Shown here: positions 1 to 8,931 of the stretch, piece by piece
Position numbering within the stretch: position 1 is the stretch's first letter
Layout: every line of letters begins with the position of its first letter
Assembly (NCBI RefSeq): GCF_002159845.1
Contig: NZ_NFJK01000013.1
Span: 30,824-94,823, forward strand
Source: Anaeromassilibacillus sp. An250
GTDB taxonomy: Bacteria > Bacillota > Clostridia > Oscillospirales > Acutalibacteraceae
Direction of reading: 5' to 3'
Length of the DNA stretch: 64,000 bases
The notes under the pieces: generated by a model
What the model was told of the DNA's origin: nothing
What the model saw: only the letters and a program-made list of their open reading frames with translations
The model's database searches: none
Translations under genes and position numbers: made by a program

Positions 1-1
1 C

Positions 2-994
2 GGCGGCGTGGTCTTGGCCGGCGCGCGCGAAGAGATGATCGCGTTTGCCCGCAACAGCGGCATCCCTGTGGCCGCCACAATGATGGGCATCGGCGTTATG
101 CCGATGGATAGCCCCTATTATCTGGGGATGATCGGGTCCCATGGGCGCACCAGTGCCAACAAGGCCATGAGCGAAGCCGACCTTGTGATCCTGTGCGGCG
201 CGCGGGTGGGCGACCGCGCGGTCGCTGCGCCGGAAAGCCTGGCGGAGAAGGCAAAGATCATCCATATCGACATCGACCCGGCGGAGATCGGCAAAAATAT
301 GACCGCCCATATCCCGATTGTGGGCGATATCCGTTTGGTGCTCTCCGAATTGGCGGCCAAAGTGGAAAACAACGTGTCGCAGGACTGGATTGACCGGGTG
401 TTCGGCCTAAAGGCGAAGTACCCGCCGCGCGGCGAGGCGCGCGAGGACTGCGTGGAACCGCGCGTGTTTATCCGCGACCTGTCCGCCATGATGAAGGAGG
501 ACGCCATCCTGACCGCGGACGTCGGCCAGAACCAGATCTGGGCGGCGCGCAATTTCAACGTGAAGGAAGGGCGGTTCCTGACCTCCGGCGGCCTTGGCAC
601 CATGGGTTATTCGGTGCCCGCGGCCATCGGCGCGAAGATTGCCAAACCCCACCGTCAGGTTGTAGCGGTCTGCGGCGACGGGTCATTCCAGATGTGCATG
701 TGCGAGCTGGGCACCCTGATCCAAAACGGCGTGGACATTAAGATTATTATTATGGAAAACCAGCGCCTCGGCATGGTGCGAGAGTTCCAGGACCGGCTCT
801 ACGGCTGCCGCCATATTGGGACCGTCTTGGAACACGGCAACCCGGACTTCGTCAAGCTTGCGGAGTCCTACGGCATCGAGGCGGCCCGTGCGGAGAACAA
901 CGCACAGGCCAAGGAGTTGGCGCAGCATATGTTGCAGAGCAACAAGGCGTTTATCCTGGTGTGCAGCGTCGATCCGGAAATACCGTCCATATAG
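2..994 (+). CDS. ilvB: Acetolactate synthase large subunit (partial, 5' end outside window)
   Basis: This is the carboxy-terminal part of the thiamine-diphosphate enzyme that condenses two pyruvates to acetolactate (or pyruvate and 2-oxobutyrate), the first shared step of valine, leucine and isoleucine synthesis. The frame is open to the first base, so roughly 330 codons of a protein normally near 550 residues are visible. The central FAD/cofactor-domain region is followed by the ThDP-binding region, with the GDGSFQM motif and the downstream ENQRLGMV segment typical of acetolactate synthases rather than of pyruvate oxidases. The regulatory subunit gene follows after 12 bases and ketol-acid reductoisomerase follows that, so an ilvBNC operon is clear. 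Any leader controlling the operon lies outside the window. Confidence 0.96.
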   Translation, partial: GGVVLAGAREEMIAFARNSGIPVAATMMGIGVMPMDSPYYLGMIGSHGRTSANKAMSEADLVILCGARVGDRAVAAPESLAEKAKIIHIDIDPAEIGKNMTAHIPIVGDIRLVLSELAAKVENNVSQDWIDRVFGLKAKYPPRGEAREDCVEPRVFIRDLSAMMKEDAILTADVGQNQIWAARNFNVKEGRFLTSGGLGTMGYSVPAAIGAKIAKPHRQVVAVCGDGSFQMCMCELGTLIQNGVDIKIIIMENQRLGMVREFQDRLYGCRHIGTVLEHGNPDFVKLAESYGIEAARAENNAQAKELAQHMLQSNKAFILVCSVDPEIPSI

Positions 995-1006
995 GGAGGG
1001 AGCGCC

Positions 1007-1507
1007 ATGCAATATACCATTTCGATTCTGGTAGAGAACCAGCCCGGCGTGCTGTATAAGGTTTCCGGCCTGTTTGCACGCCGCGGATTCAACATAGACA
1101 GCCTCGCGGTTGGCGAGACAGAGGACCATACCATCTCCCGCATCACCATCGTCGTCAACGGCGACGAGCACATTGTGGAGCAGGTGGAAAAGCAGCTGAA
1201 CAAGGTGATCCAGGTCATCAAGGTGCGCGTGCTCCAGCCGGGTTCGTTCTATAGCTGCTATCTCTCGCTCATCAAGGTGAGCAGCAATGCGCAGCAGCGC
1301 GCGGACATTATGAAGATCGCGGAGCTCATGAACGCGCAGATCGTGGACGTTGCCACGGACTGCCTGACCCTGCAATTCACGGACAGCGTGGAGCGCACGG
1401 AAACGCTGATCAGCCTGCTCAAGCCCTACGGCATCAAGGAGATTGTGCGCGCGGGCGCGCTCGCAATCGAGAAGGGGTCCGCCGTGGCCCGCCGCAAAGG
1501 GAATTAA
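1007..1507 (+). CDS. ilvN: Acetolactate synthase small (regulatory) subunit
   Basis: A 166-residue regulatory subunit that binds the IlvB catalytic subunit, raises its activity and confers feedback inhibition by valine. Residues 1-75 form an ACT domain (start MQYTISILVENQPGVLYKVS, then RRGFNIDSLAVGETED), and the rest matches the C-terminal domain of the small subunit. The length is usual for the family. The start ATG follows a GGGAGG ribosome site in a 12-base gap after ilvB, so the subunits are translated from one message. The family is also called IlvH; the symbol choice is by convention only. Confidence 0.96.
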   Translation: MQYTISILVENQPGVLYKVSGLFARRGFNIDSLAVGETEDHTISRITIVVNGDEHIVEQVEKQLNKVIQVIKVRVLQPGSFYSCYLSLIKVSSNAQQRADIMKIAELMNAQIVDVATDCLTLQFTDSVERTETLISLLKPYGIKEIVRAGALAIEKGSAVARRKGN

Positions 1508-1584
1508 TCGTTTGATAGTCTGCCAGGCCAAATCCGGCCTGTTCCAAACTTCTGCCGGGAAACCATCCCCTGGCAGCCAAATAA

Positions 1585-2628
<1,044 letters not shown>

Positions 2629-2785
2629 TAACAGCGGCCGGCCCCAAATTTTCTGCGGAAAACAGGCGGGGCGTTGGCCGGACAGGAAGGACCGGCTCCC
2701 GGTTTCCGCCGCGCTTGCGGCTTGAAGCGAGGGTGGGTCTGCTGTCCGCTATTGTATAGGACGATCGTTGTTGTATCCATATAAG

Positions 2786-2832
2786 AAAGCGCCAGCTGGT
2801 TCCATGCAGAGTGTGGAACCAGCTGGCGCTTT
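2786..2832 (+). terminator. Intrinsic terminator of the ilv operon
   Basis: A perfect 19-bp stem (2786-2804 with 2814-2832) and 9-nt loop is followed by a short T-rich run (TTGCTTTT). It lies about 160 bases downstream of ilvC and is the only strong hairpin before the next gene. Confidence 0.85.
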
Positions 2833-3017
2833 GCTTTTAGGGAGGGGTGCCCTATGCGATGAAAAGGTCTTCCGGAAAAAGTCCACATGTTTGTGAAAAG
2901 AGCGCAGATGGGGAAGAAAGCCGCATGAAACAGGGAGGGAATGGATTGGAAAATGGGGAGAATGTCCCGATCCTTTCCGGGGCCATTCTAAGAAGCAGGG
3001 AAATTCTATGTAAAAAT

Positions 3018-3055
3018 AAAGCGCCCCCGCAGGCCAAAGCCTGCGGGGGCGCTTT
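3018..3055 (-). terminator. Intrinsic terminator of the lectin gene
   Basis: A 17-bp GC-rich stem with a very small loop. Read on the minus strand the stem is followed by ATTTTTA, so it terminates the lectin gene that ends about 50 bases upstream. Between this and the ilv terminator (2833-3017) I see no convincing gene. Confidence 0.85.
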
Positions 3056-3107
3056 GTTGAAATGATTCGATTCTGTTGCCTTTTACAAAGATACGAAACG
3101 GAAATCC

Positions 3108-4202
3108 TTAAACATCCCACTCGCAAACATAAGCAAATGGAGTATTAGCGTCGGCATCGTTCCAACCATAACCATAGTTTTTCGTCCGCATAGCTACGCA
3201 AGATCCATCACCGCTCGGTTCAGTGTTGGCCCAATGCGTATATTCATATGGCTCGCCCGTTATCCATGTCCATGGGCCGGTTCCTTCCGGTCTGCTCAGC
3301 CCAATCCAGACGCTCCATTCCCCGATGCAGGTGGTACTGTCCAGGGATTCGATAAAGTCCTGTTCCTCTGAGGAGGTAATGGTTACCAGATGTCCGCCGA
3401 GCTGCTCACAGGCAAGCTTGGCTTCTTCCCATGTCAACTGCGGGTATTCCGAATTTGGGCCGGAAAAGACCTTGTAATAGTGGCCGTTGCCTTCCCACAG
3501 GACGGCGTCCTCCGGCAGATCTACCGGCGGCTGGTCCTCCTGGAGCGCATCTACCTGGAGTGCCTCTACCTGCAATGCGCCGTGGTAATGCGCCGCCTGG
3601 TAAGCGTTTCCGGTGGTCGCCCCGGGCAGATAGCCCGCGATGACATAGGTCACGGTGTCTGCGCCCGCGCCCAGAGGATCGGTGGAATCAAACGGTAAGT
3701 AATACGATTTTTCAGAGCCTTCGCAGCTCTCGGCGTTCAGGTTTACGTCCGGTACGCGCTGCCAGGCGCCGTCCACATTTTCGTAGACATAGACCTTCAG
3801 CACGTCCTTGAGGTTGTACTTGTCCTCGCAATCGACCTGGGCCGGGTCGCCCGGTTTCACGCCGCCAAAGCCGTTGTCCACCAGATTGGCGATGGTTCCG
3901 TTGCAGGGGCCCGCGTCCTCCATCGTAAAGCGCACCTGTGCGGGCAGCGACCCCACGTTTGTCACCGTGACCGGGTGGAAATACACCGGGAGAGGATCAA
4001 AGCCATCCGTATTGGGGTTGACGATCTCATCCGCCGCCTTACCCTCAAAATCCGTCCCATTGAGTTCCGCTTCAAAGGATTCCAACTCCATGGGGCGCAG
4101 GTTGGTGAAGGTCATGTCCTGGGTAATAGGGCCGTCGGTGGAGGTGCTCACCTCGATGTCCAGGACGCCTGCTTGGAAGTCCGCGCCGATGCGGTAAACC
4201 AT
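3108..4202 (-). CDS. C-type lectin-domain surface protein (TasA/camelysin-like N-terminus); 5' end frameshifted
   Basis: The frame encodes 364 residues. Residues 1-205 resemble the body of SipW-processed, TasA/camelysin-like proteins (for example GADFQAGVLDIEV near the start). After a short acidic linker, residues about 235-364 form a C-type lectin-like domain with the WIGL core, the TWITGEP turn, a WND motif (usual second calcium/carbohydrate-site motif) and the closing YVCEW cysteine. This indicates a secreted or surface-bound, carbohydrate- or ligand-binding protein; the ligand is unknown. The apparent ATG has no ribosome site. A good GTG start with an AGGAGG site and a signal peptide lies at 4294 in another frame, so the gene appears broken by a frameshift near 4190-4202 (or the base call is wrong). 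Confidence 0.75.
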   Translation of the reverse strand: MVYRIGADFQAGVLDIEVSTSTDGPITQDMTFTNLRPMELESFEAELNGTDFEGKAADEIVNPNTDGFDPLPVYFHPVTVTNVGSLPAQVRFTMEDAGPCNGTIANLVDNGFGGVKPGDPAQVDCEDKYNLKDVLKVYVYENVDGAWQRVPDVNLNAESCEGSEKSYYLPFDSTDPLGAGADTVTYVIAGYLPGATTGNAYQAAHYHGALQVEALQVDALQEDQPPVDLPEDAVLWEGNGHYYKVFSGPNSEYPQLTWEEAKLACEQLGGHLVTITSSEEQDFIESLDSTTCIGEWSVWIGLSRPEGTGPWTWITGEPYEYTHWANTEPSGDGSCVAMRTKNYGYGWNDADANTPFAYVCEWDV

Positions 4203-4294
4203 GCCATGGTGCCGCCCGCCAACAGGGCCAGCGTTGTCAGCACGGCAACACCGGACAGGACGATCCGCTTTTTGCCTTTGCTCTGCTTTTTCAC
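4148..4294 (-). pseudogene. Out-of-frame SipW-type signal peptide belonging to the lectin gene
   Basis: From a GTG at 4294, seven bases after an AGGAGG site, the frame reads a lysine-rich start, a hydrophobic core (IVLSGVAVLTTLALLAGG) and then TMAWFT, the hallmark end of SipW-dependent signal peptides. It should continue into the GADF segment of the lectin protein, but that segment is in the -1 frame, and this frame hits TGA after 48 codons. Adding one base (or removing two) around the WFT-GADF junction would join the two parts. I see no slippery heptamer, so mutation or sequencing error is more likely than programmed frameshifting. Confidence 0.7.
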
Positions 4295-4612
4295 GATTCT
4301 GCCTCCTTTTTCGGTGGTCACAGACGGTTGCTCTGCCAGTGCGAAAAGATTCTGGCGTCCGCCTGCGTTTTACGCCGGAAAACAGCCCTGTACAGGACGG
4401 CGCCCATACAAAACCAGAGTGCGCGGCACAAAGTGGACCGATTCAAATGGCACACGGGGCTATGTAACGGGATATACTGTGCCCCAATGGTGCAGTGGAT
4501 TGCGCGGATGGCCCTCAAGCGGCCGTATCTTTTTCAGATGCAAAGCTCTTTTCCGTTATTATACCATAATTTAGAAGGCAAATATATAAAAATTGGTATT
4601 TAAAATGAATGA

Positions 4613-5305
4613 TTATGCATTTTCTTCAATCGCAGCCGGGCAATCGACGCCTTTCCGCTCTTGCCCAAGTAAGGGCTCTGCAACGTGGACGCGGAAGAAC
4701 TGGATCAGCGGGCCTGTCAAAAAGGCGGTGATGATGGTGCCGACGCCAACAATAGCGGAGAGCTCGTTGTTTGCCAATAGGCAGAAGAGGGTGCCGATGC
4801 CCACGCAGACAAAGTCTGTGATGATGCGCGCCCAACGGAAGGCGATGCGGTTTTTGATTGCCTTCAAAAGGACATAGGCTGCTGCGTCATAGGGTGCGAT
4901 GCCCAAATCCGCAGCCATATAAATCCCCGCCCCCGCACAGGTCATGACGATGCCAACCAGCAATAGGGCAATGCGCAGGGCAAGGGGGGATTCCATCCCC
5001 GCGTCTTGGGCCAGCCAACACACAAAGTCTGCAATATACCCCACAAATACCATATTGACGACGGTCCCCAACCCAATAAATGAACGGGCTGTAAAAAACA
5101 CCACGATCAGCAACAGGATATTGGCGATCAACTGCCAGTTTCCAAAGCTCATGCCCAGGAAACCGCTGATGCCCATATTCATGCAGGAAAACGGGTCAAC
5201 CCCGAATGCAGCCAAGCGGAGCAATCCCACGCTGATGCCGATCAATAAAATGCCAGCGACCATCATCGTCGCCCGCCGTCCCAATTGATGCCTGTATTTC
5301 TCCAT
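4613..5305 (-). CDS. YczE/YitT-like integral membrane protein
   Basis: A membrane protein of 230 residues with about six hydrophobic segments. Near the N-terminus it has the sequence GVDPFSCMNMGIS, typical of the YczE/YyaS family; similar pairs of segments recur later (DLGIAPYDAAAYVLL). The family is of unknown molecular function. I chose the ATG at 5305 (MEKYRHQ) because the GAAAGGAAATGAGG purine-rich site is correctly spaced for it; an ATG three codons earlier overlaps that site. The gene stands alone, with its own promoter at 5364-5392, convergent with nothing nearby. Confidence 0.8.
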   Translation of the reverse strand: MEKYRHQLGRRATMMVAGILLIGISVGLLRLAAFGVDPFSCMNMGISGFLGMSFGNWQLIANILLLIVVFFTARSFIGLGTVVNMVFVGYIADFVCWLAQDAGMESPLALRIALLLVGIVMTCAGAGIYMAADLGIAPYDAAAYVLLKAIKNRIAFRWARIITDFVCVGIGTLFCLLANNELSAIVGVGTIITAFLTGPLIQFFRVHVAEPLLGQERKGVDCPAAIEENA

Positions 5306-5363
5306 AATCCTCATTTCCTTTCATAAAAAGCAAATATGGTTTCGTAAGAAAATATTCGTGCTC

Positions 5364-5392
5364 ATTTTATATACGGGGATAATGGAAGTCAA
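5364..5392 (-). promoter_or_regulatory. Sigma-A type promoter of the YczE-like gene
   Basis: Read on the minus strand: TTGACT (5387-5392), a 17-base spacer, then TAAAAT (5364-5369). The start codon lies about 60 bases downstream. Confidence 0.7.
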
Positions 5393-5848
5393 GGGGATGT
5401 TTTGCCGAACTTGCAAGCAAGTTTTTGGATAAAAATCCGAACGTCCCTTCCTTCTCCGCTGCCCATCCTATGCATTTAAGGCCGGAATGTGGGCACTGTG
5501 TGCCCGCGAAAAACACACAGTGCCCATTGTAGCGCCTATGGTTGCCCAGCAAAGCGGCTGGGCTTGTTTGTACACATCAGAAATGTATGGCGGCTTTGAA
5601 AACCAAACGCATTTACAGGACGGTAAAAAGGCGCGTGGAAGGCAGGGCGCGTGATTCCATATCCCCGGCGGCGTAGGAGGCTCCGCGCGGTTCCTGCATG
5701 GGCTAACGCCCGCCTTTATTGGTATTATAGCGCAAATGTGCCGCCGCTTCTTTTCATAAAGCGCCATATACTATAACAAAGACGACAAAACCATAAAAAC
5801 GGCTGCCCGGCGGGAGGAACGGAGGGGGAACCCGGCGGGATTGGAGCA
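5393..5848. other. Gene-free stretch with one inverted repeat
   Basis: No open frame here has a ribosome site or plausible composition. The only structure seen is a perfect 12-bp inverted repeat (5491-5502 with 5514-5525, 11-base loop) with a weak run of T only when read on the minus strand. Its role is unclear. Confidence 0.5.
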
Positions 5849-5877
5849 TTGGCAATGTGGAAAAAAGATGGTATAAT
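5849..5877 (+). promoter_or_regulatory. Strong sigma-A promoter of the ART-like gene pair
   Basis: TTGGCA (5849-5854), exactly 17 bases, then a perfect TATAAT (5872-5877). Its position excludes the upstream in-frame ATG at 5849 as the translation start of the following gene. Confidence 0.85.
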
Positions 5878-5908
5878 AAAAAAGGAGAAACGTGGGGATG
5901 TGAAACAT

Positions 5909-6448
5909 ATGCGGTTTTTAGCATACCATGGTACCGACCGGGAACGGGCGGAGAAAATTTTGGCAGGCGCGTTCCGGGTTAAGGCAAACGATGAGCATTG
6001 GCTGGGGAATGGGGTATACTTTTATCTGGATGCCTCTTTGGCGCGCTGGTGGACGACAAGGCCGACCCGGAAATTTGGGGAGGATGTACACAACCGCGCT
6101 GTTTTGGAGTGCGTCCTTGAACCCACTGGCCCAGTTTTAGACCTGCGCAAGCTGGACGACTACCGGTGGTTCGTGGAGGAATACGCGCAGGTGATCGACT
6201 ATTTGATAGAGAAAACGCATGTGGAGCGGAGCAGCTTCAAAAAACTGCGCTGTTCGTTTTGCGATTATCTTTATAAGCAATACCGGTTTGATTTGATTGT
6301 GGGGACGTTCCATTTGCCGGAGCAGCCCTATTTGGACTTCCCGCGCACGCCGGATTTCGACCAATTGCAGCTCTCCTATGTGGAGACGCAGGTGTGCGTG
6401 TTCAACCAGGCCGCCATTATCAGCAAGCGGCTGATGGAGAAAGAGTGA
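5909..6448 (+). CDS. Possible ADP-ribosyltransferase (PARP-like fold) protein
   Basis: A 179-residue soluble protein of unrecognised family. The N-terminal half carries a YHGT motif (residues 6-9) and GNGVYF (33-38). These are spaced like the NAD-binding His and Tyr of H-Y-E type ADP-ribosyltransferase folds, and the VLECVLEP strand follows as in that fold. I cannot place the third catalytic residue with confidence, so activity is an inference. The start was chosen at ATG 5909 because the promoter overlaps the earlier in-frame codons; GTG 5900 is an alternative. A second small gene starts six bases after its stop, so the two are co-transcribed and end in a terminator. An ADP-ribosylating effector or toxin with a dedicated partner is one reading; a stand-alone nucleotide-binding protein is another. 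Confidence 0.6.
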   Translation: MRFLAYHGTDRERAEKILAGAFRVKANDEHWLGNGVYFYLDASLARWWTTRPTRKFGEDVHNRAVLECVLEPTGPVLDLRKLDDYRWFVEEYAQVIDYLIEKTHVERSSFKKLRCSFCDYLYKQYRFDLIVGTFHLPEQPYLDFPRTPDFDQLQLSYVETQVCVFNQAAIISKRLMEKE

Positions 6449-6454
6449 ACAGCC

Positions 6455-6925
6455 ATGATGAAGCATAAGAAGATCGATGGGCAGCTTTTGCAAGAAGCCC
6501 TGAAAGAAAACGGGATCCAAGTGAAGCCCGCATCCGGCCTTGCGAAGCCAGGCAAGCTCGTCTTGACAGGCGAGGATGGAAAGGCCTATGCGGTTGGGAA
6601 AAACCTGGAGGTGGCCCGCGTCCAAACAGAGAACCCGGAGAGGACCATTTTGAAAGCGTCCGTCAAGGATGCTGCCGGGGAGCAGGTGGCCCAGATTGAG
6701 AAGGCGGTGGTCGTCCGCACGGTGGGCTTCGAGACGGCCCGTGCGGACGTTGTGAGGCAGTCCGAGGCGCTGGACGAAATGCACCGCAGGGTCGTGCAGG
6801 AGGGCATCCGCGTTGCAGCTGCACGCACCGCCCGTGGGGTGGCCGGGCCCAGGGGGAAAACGCAAGAAAAAGGTTCCCGCGCAGCGCGCCTGGTGCGCAG
6901 GCGTCTGAAGGGAGCGCAAGGTTAA
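6455..6925 (+). CDS. Hypothetical basic protein, partner of the ART-like gene
   Basis: A 156-residue protein that I do not recognise. It starts MMKHKKIDGQLLQEALKENG, has a predicted beta-rich middle (residues about 30-95), a helical region (about 95-125), and a strongly basic, Arg-rich tail (TARGVAG...RAARLVRRRLKG) that could bind nucleic acid. It has no signal peptide or membrane segment. The ATG lies six bases after the stop of the ART-like gene, with an AGAAAGAG-type site inside that gene's end, so its expression is tied to it. It could be an antidote, substrate or adaptor; nothing in the sequence decides. Confidence 0.6.
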   Translation: MMKHKKIDGQLLQEALKENGIQVKPASGLAKPGKLVLTGEDGKAYAVGKNLEVARVQTENPERTILKASVKDAAGEQVAQIEKAVVVRTVGFETARADVVRQSEALDEMHRRVVQEGIRVAAARTARGVAGPRGKTQEKGSRAARLVRRRLKGAQG

Positions 6926-6935
6926 AAATGAGATA

Positions 6936-6964
6936 GCCGCATCGGATGGTCCATCCGATGCGGC
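6936..6964 (+). terminator. Intrinsic terminator of the ART-like operon
   Basis: A 14-bp stem with a tight loop, 10 bases after the last stop, followed by GTTTTGCTG. Confidence 0.8.
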
Positions 6965-7047
6965 GTTTTGCTGTCTATCGGGCTTTTGGGGAGCATATGG
7001 ATAGGAAAGCCTCCCTCTTTTGGAAAGGAAAGGATTTGCAATAGTTC

Positions 7048-7076
7048 TTGCGAAGCGGGTCGAAAATGTTTATAAT
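7048..7076 (+). promoter_or_regulatory. Promoter of the DUF975 gene pair
   Basis: TTGCGA (7048-7053), a 17-base spacer and a perfect TATAAT (7071-7076), leaving a leader of about 100 bases before the start codon. Confidence 0.75.
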
Positions 7077-7182
7077 GAATCTATCCATTTTATCTTTTAG
7101 ATGGGAATGCAATAGGCTGGTTGATACATAAAACGGCGTAGTTCAAACGCTTATATCTGATCGGGAAGAGAGGGTGTTTTCT

Positions 7183-8931
7183 ATGTGGGATCGAAAAATT
7201 TTAAAATCCAATGCCAAAACGGCGCTGCGCGGCCGTTATTGGTTGGCGTTTGCCGTGGCGTTGGTGGCAAGCCTCTTGGCGGGGAAACTGTTCGCCGGAG
7301 GGCTTAATCCCTGGAGCTGGGGCCAGATTGGGGAGGCGGCTTCGAGCATTGAAGAGCAGATTACCCCCTATGACGAGCCATATTATTATGATTATTACGG
7401 GGATTTTGGCGGATATGGCGGCTACATGGACCCATGGGGCGACCCTTATGGGCGCGGATTTAACCATGGATACAACGCCCCCTATGGCAATTCCTATGGG
7501 GATGGATTTGGCGCGTATGACGGCGTGGTCATCGGCTTGTTGGGGACCATCGGCGTGTTGGCCTTTGCCTTTGGCACGGCATTCCGCGTCTTTGTCAGCA
7601 ACCCGGTAAACATGGGAAAATGCCGCTATTTTGTACATAACCGCTTTGGGGACAGCCGCTTTGAACATCTTTTCGGCGCGTTCCGCCGCGGGTATCCCAC
7701 AGCGGTGGGCGCGATGTTTACCACCGACCTGTTGATCGATTTATGGCTCTATATTCTGATCGCGTTGATGGCCGTCTGTCTGGTGGCTGTGATCGGCGGC
7801 GCCTACATGATGTCGCTGCTGATGATCGTCTGTCTTTTGTTGTTCATCCCGTATTTTATCAAGCTGTACCAGTATACATTTGTCAAATACCTGCTGGCGG
7901 ACAATCCGCAGCTCAAAGGGACGCGCGCCCGCCAGCTCAGCACCATGCTCACCAGCGGGGAAAAGGGTTCCCTCTTTGTGCTCGACCTGTCCTTCCTGGG
8001 ATGGTATTTCCTGGGCGCGCTCTGCCTGGGGTTGGGGCATCTGTTCGTCAACCCGTATTACGAAGCGACCAAGGCGGAATTGTATATCTTCCTGCGTGAG
8101 CGCGCCATCCAGAATGGTCTGCTCGATCCCAGGGAGCTGAACCTGTACCCGGTCCCGCCGGTACCCCCGTACGGGGTGCCGCAGCAGGATACGGCGTATG
8201 CGGCCTATCAAAAACCGGCGCAGGGAGGCCAAGGCCCCTCCTATGGCGCGCCGTCTCCGATGTATCCGGGCGCGCCGGTGCCGCCGCACGCACCCACGCA
8301 GGGGTACCCGCCCTATGGGACGATGCCGGGCAGCTACCCCAACCCTGCGCAGGGGCAAACGCCGTACGGAGCCACGCCTCCGCAGAATCCATCGGCCCCG
8401 TATCCGCCGTATGGCGCGGCGCCTGCGCAAAATCCGGATGCATCGGGTCCGCATGCGCCATATGGCGTGAATGCCCCTGGATATCCTGGGGCAGCACCGC
8501 AGGCGCCGGCGCCATGGGAACATCCTTCGGAGCCCGCGGCTGCACATCCAGCAGATCCGGGCACGCGGGACATCTTCCAGGCCCCGCCGCATGATGTGGC
8601 TTCGGCAGGGGCGCCAGAGGCCGGGCCCAAGGCCCCCGATTTGACAAAACATCCCCAGCCAGCGCCCACGGGGAGTGCTTCTGCTGGCGCAGGGCAGGTG
8701 GAAGACGAAGCCAATCGGAAGAACGATCCGGCATCGGAGGATTCCGGTGCAAACCAAGCCCCCCTACGCCGACCGCGCTTTGACCGCCTTTTCCTGGGAA
8801 AAGGCGGCAGCAAGGACGGGCGCACGGATCGATTTTGGATGGGAAAAGACCGAAAGCGGGCTTCGGGTTGGAAGTGGAAGAATTTCATGGAGAGAAAGAA
8901 GGATGCGTTATGTGGAGCAGGGAGATCCTGA
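7183..8931 (+). CDS. DUF975 integral membrane protein with long proline-rich tail
   Basis: A protein of 582 residues. Residues 1-310 match the DUF975 membrane family: start MWDRKILKSNAKTALRGRYW, hydrophobic segments near 20-38, 115-140, 190-230 and 260-285, and the conserved end LFVNPYYEATKAELYIFLRERAI. Residues about 65-112 between the first two membrane segments are rich in Tyr, Gly and Asp. After residue 320 comes a disordered tail of about 180 residues of Pro, Gly, Tyr and Ala (repeated PPYG-type units), ending in a basic segment. The family's function is unknown. ATG 7183 was chosen over GTG 7174 because AAGAGAGGG is correctly spaced for it. The tail is not shared by the paralogue that overlaps its 3' end. 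Confidence 0.85.
   Translation: MWDRKILKSNAKTALRGRYWLAFAVALVASLLAGKLFAGGLNPWSWGQIGEAASSIEEQITPYDEPYYYDYYGDFGGYGGYMDPWGDPYGRGFNHGYNAPYGNSYGDGFGAYDGVVIGLLGTIGVLAFAFGTAFRVFVSNPVNMGKCRYFVHNRFGDSRFEHLFGAFRRGYPTAVGAMFTTDLLIDLWLYILIALMAVCLVAVIGGAYMMSLLMIVCLLLFIPYFIKLYQYTFVKYLLADNPQLKGTRARQLSTMLTSGEKGSLFVLDLSFLGWYFLGALCLGLGHLFVNPYYEATKAELYIFLRERAIQNGLLDPRELNLYPVPPVPPYGVPQQDTAYAAYQKPAQGGQGPSYGAPSPMYPGAPVPPHAPTQGYPPYGTMPGSYPNPAQGQTPYGATPPQNPSAPYPPYGAAPAQNPDASGPHAPYGVNAPGYPGAAPQAPAPWEHPSEPAAAHPADPGTRDIFQAPPHDVASAGAPEAGPKAPDLTKHPQPAPTGSASAGAGQVEDEANRKNDPASEDSGANQAPLRRPRFDRLFLGKGGSKDGRTDRFWMGKDRKRASGWKWKNFMERKKDALCGAGRS

Noticed and set aside
2847..3065. A small plus-strand frame of 72 codons between the two terminators
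   Set aside because: It ends inside a terminator hairpin, has no ribosome site and no resemblance to a protein.
5491..5525. 12-bp inverted repeat, considered as a terminator
   Set aside because: It lacks a U-tract on the strand of any neighbouring gene and no gene ends nearby, so it is reported only as an inverted repeat.
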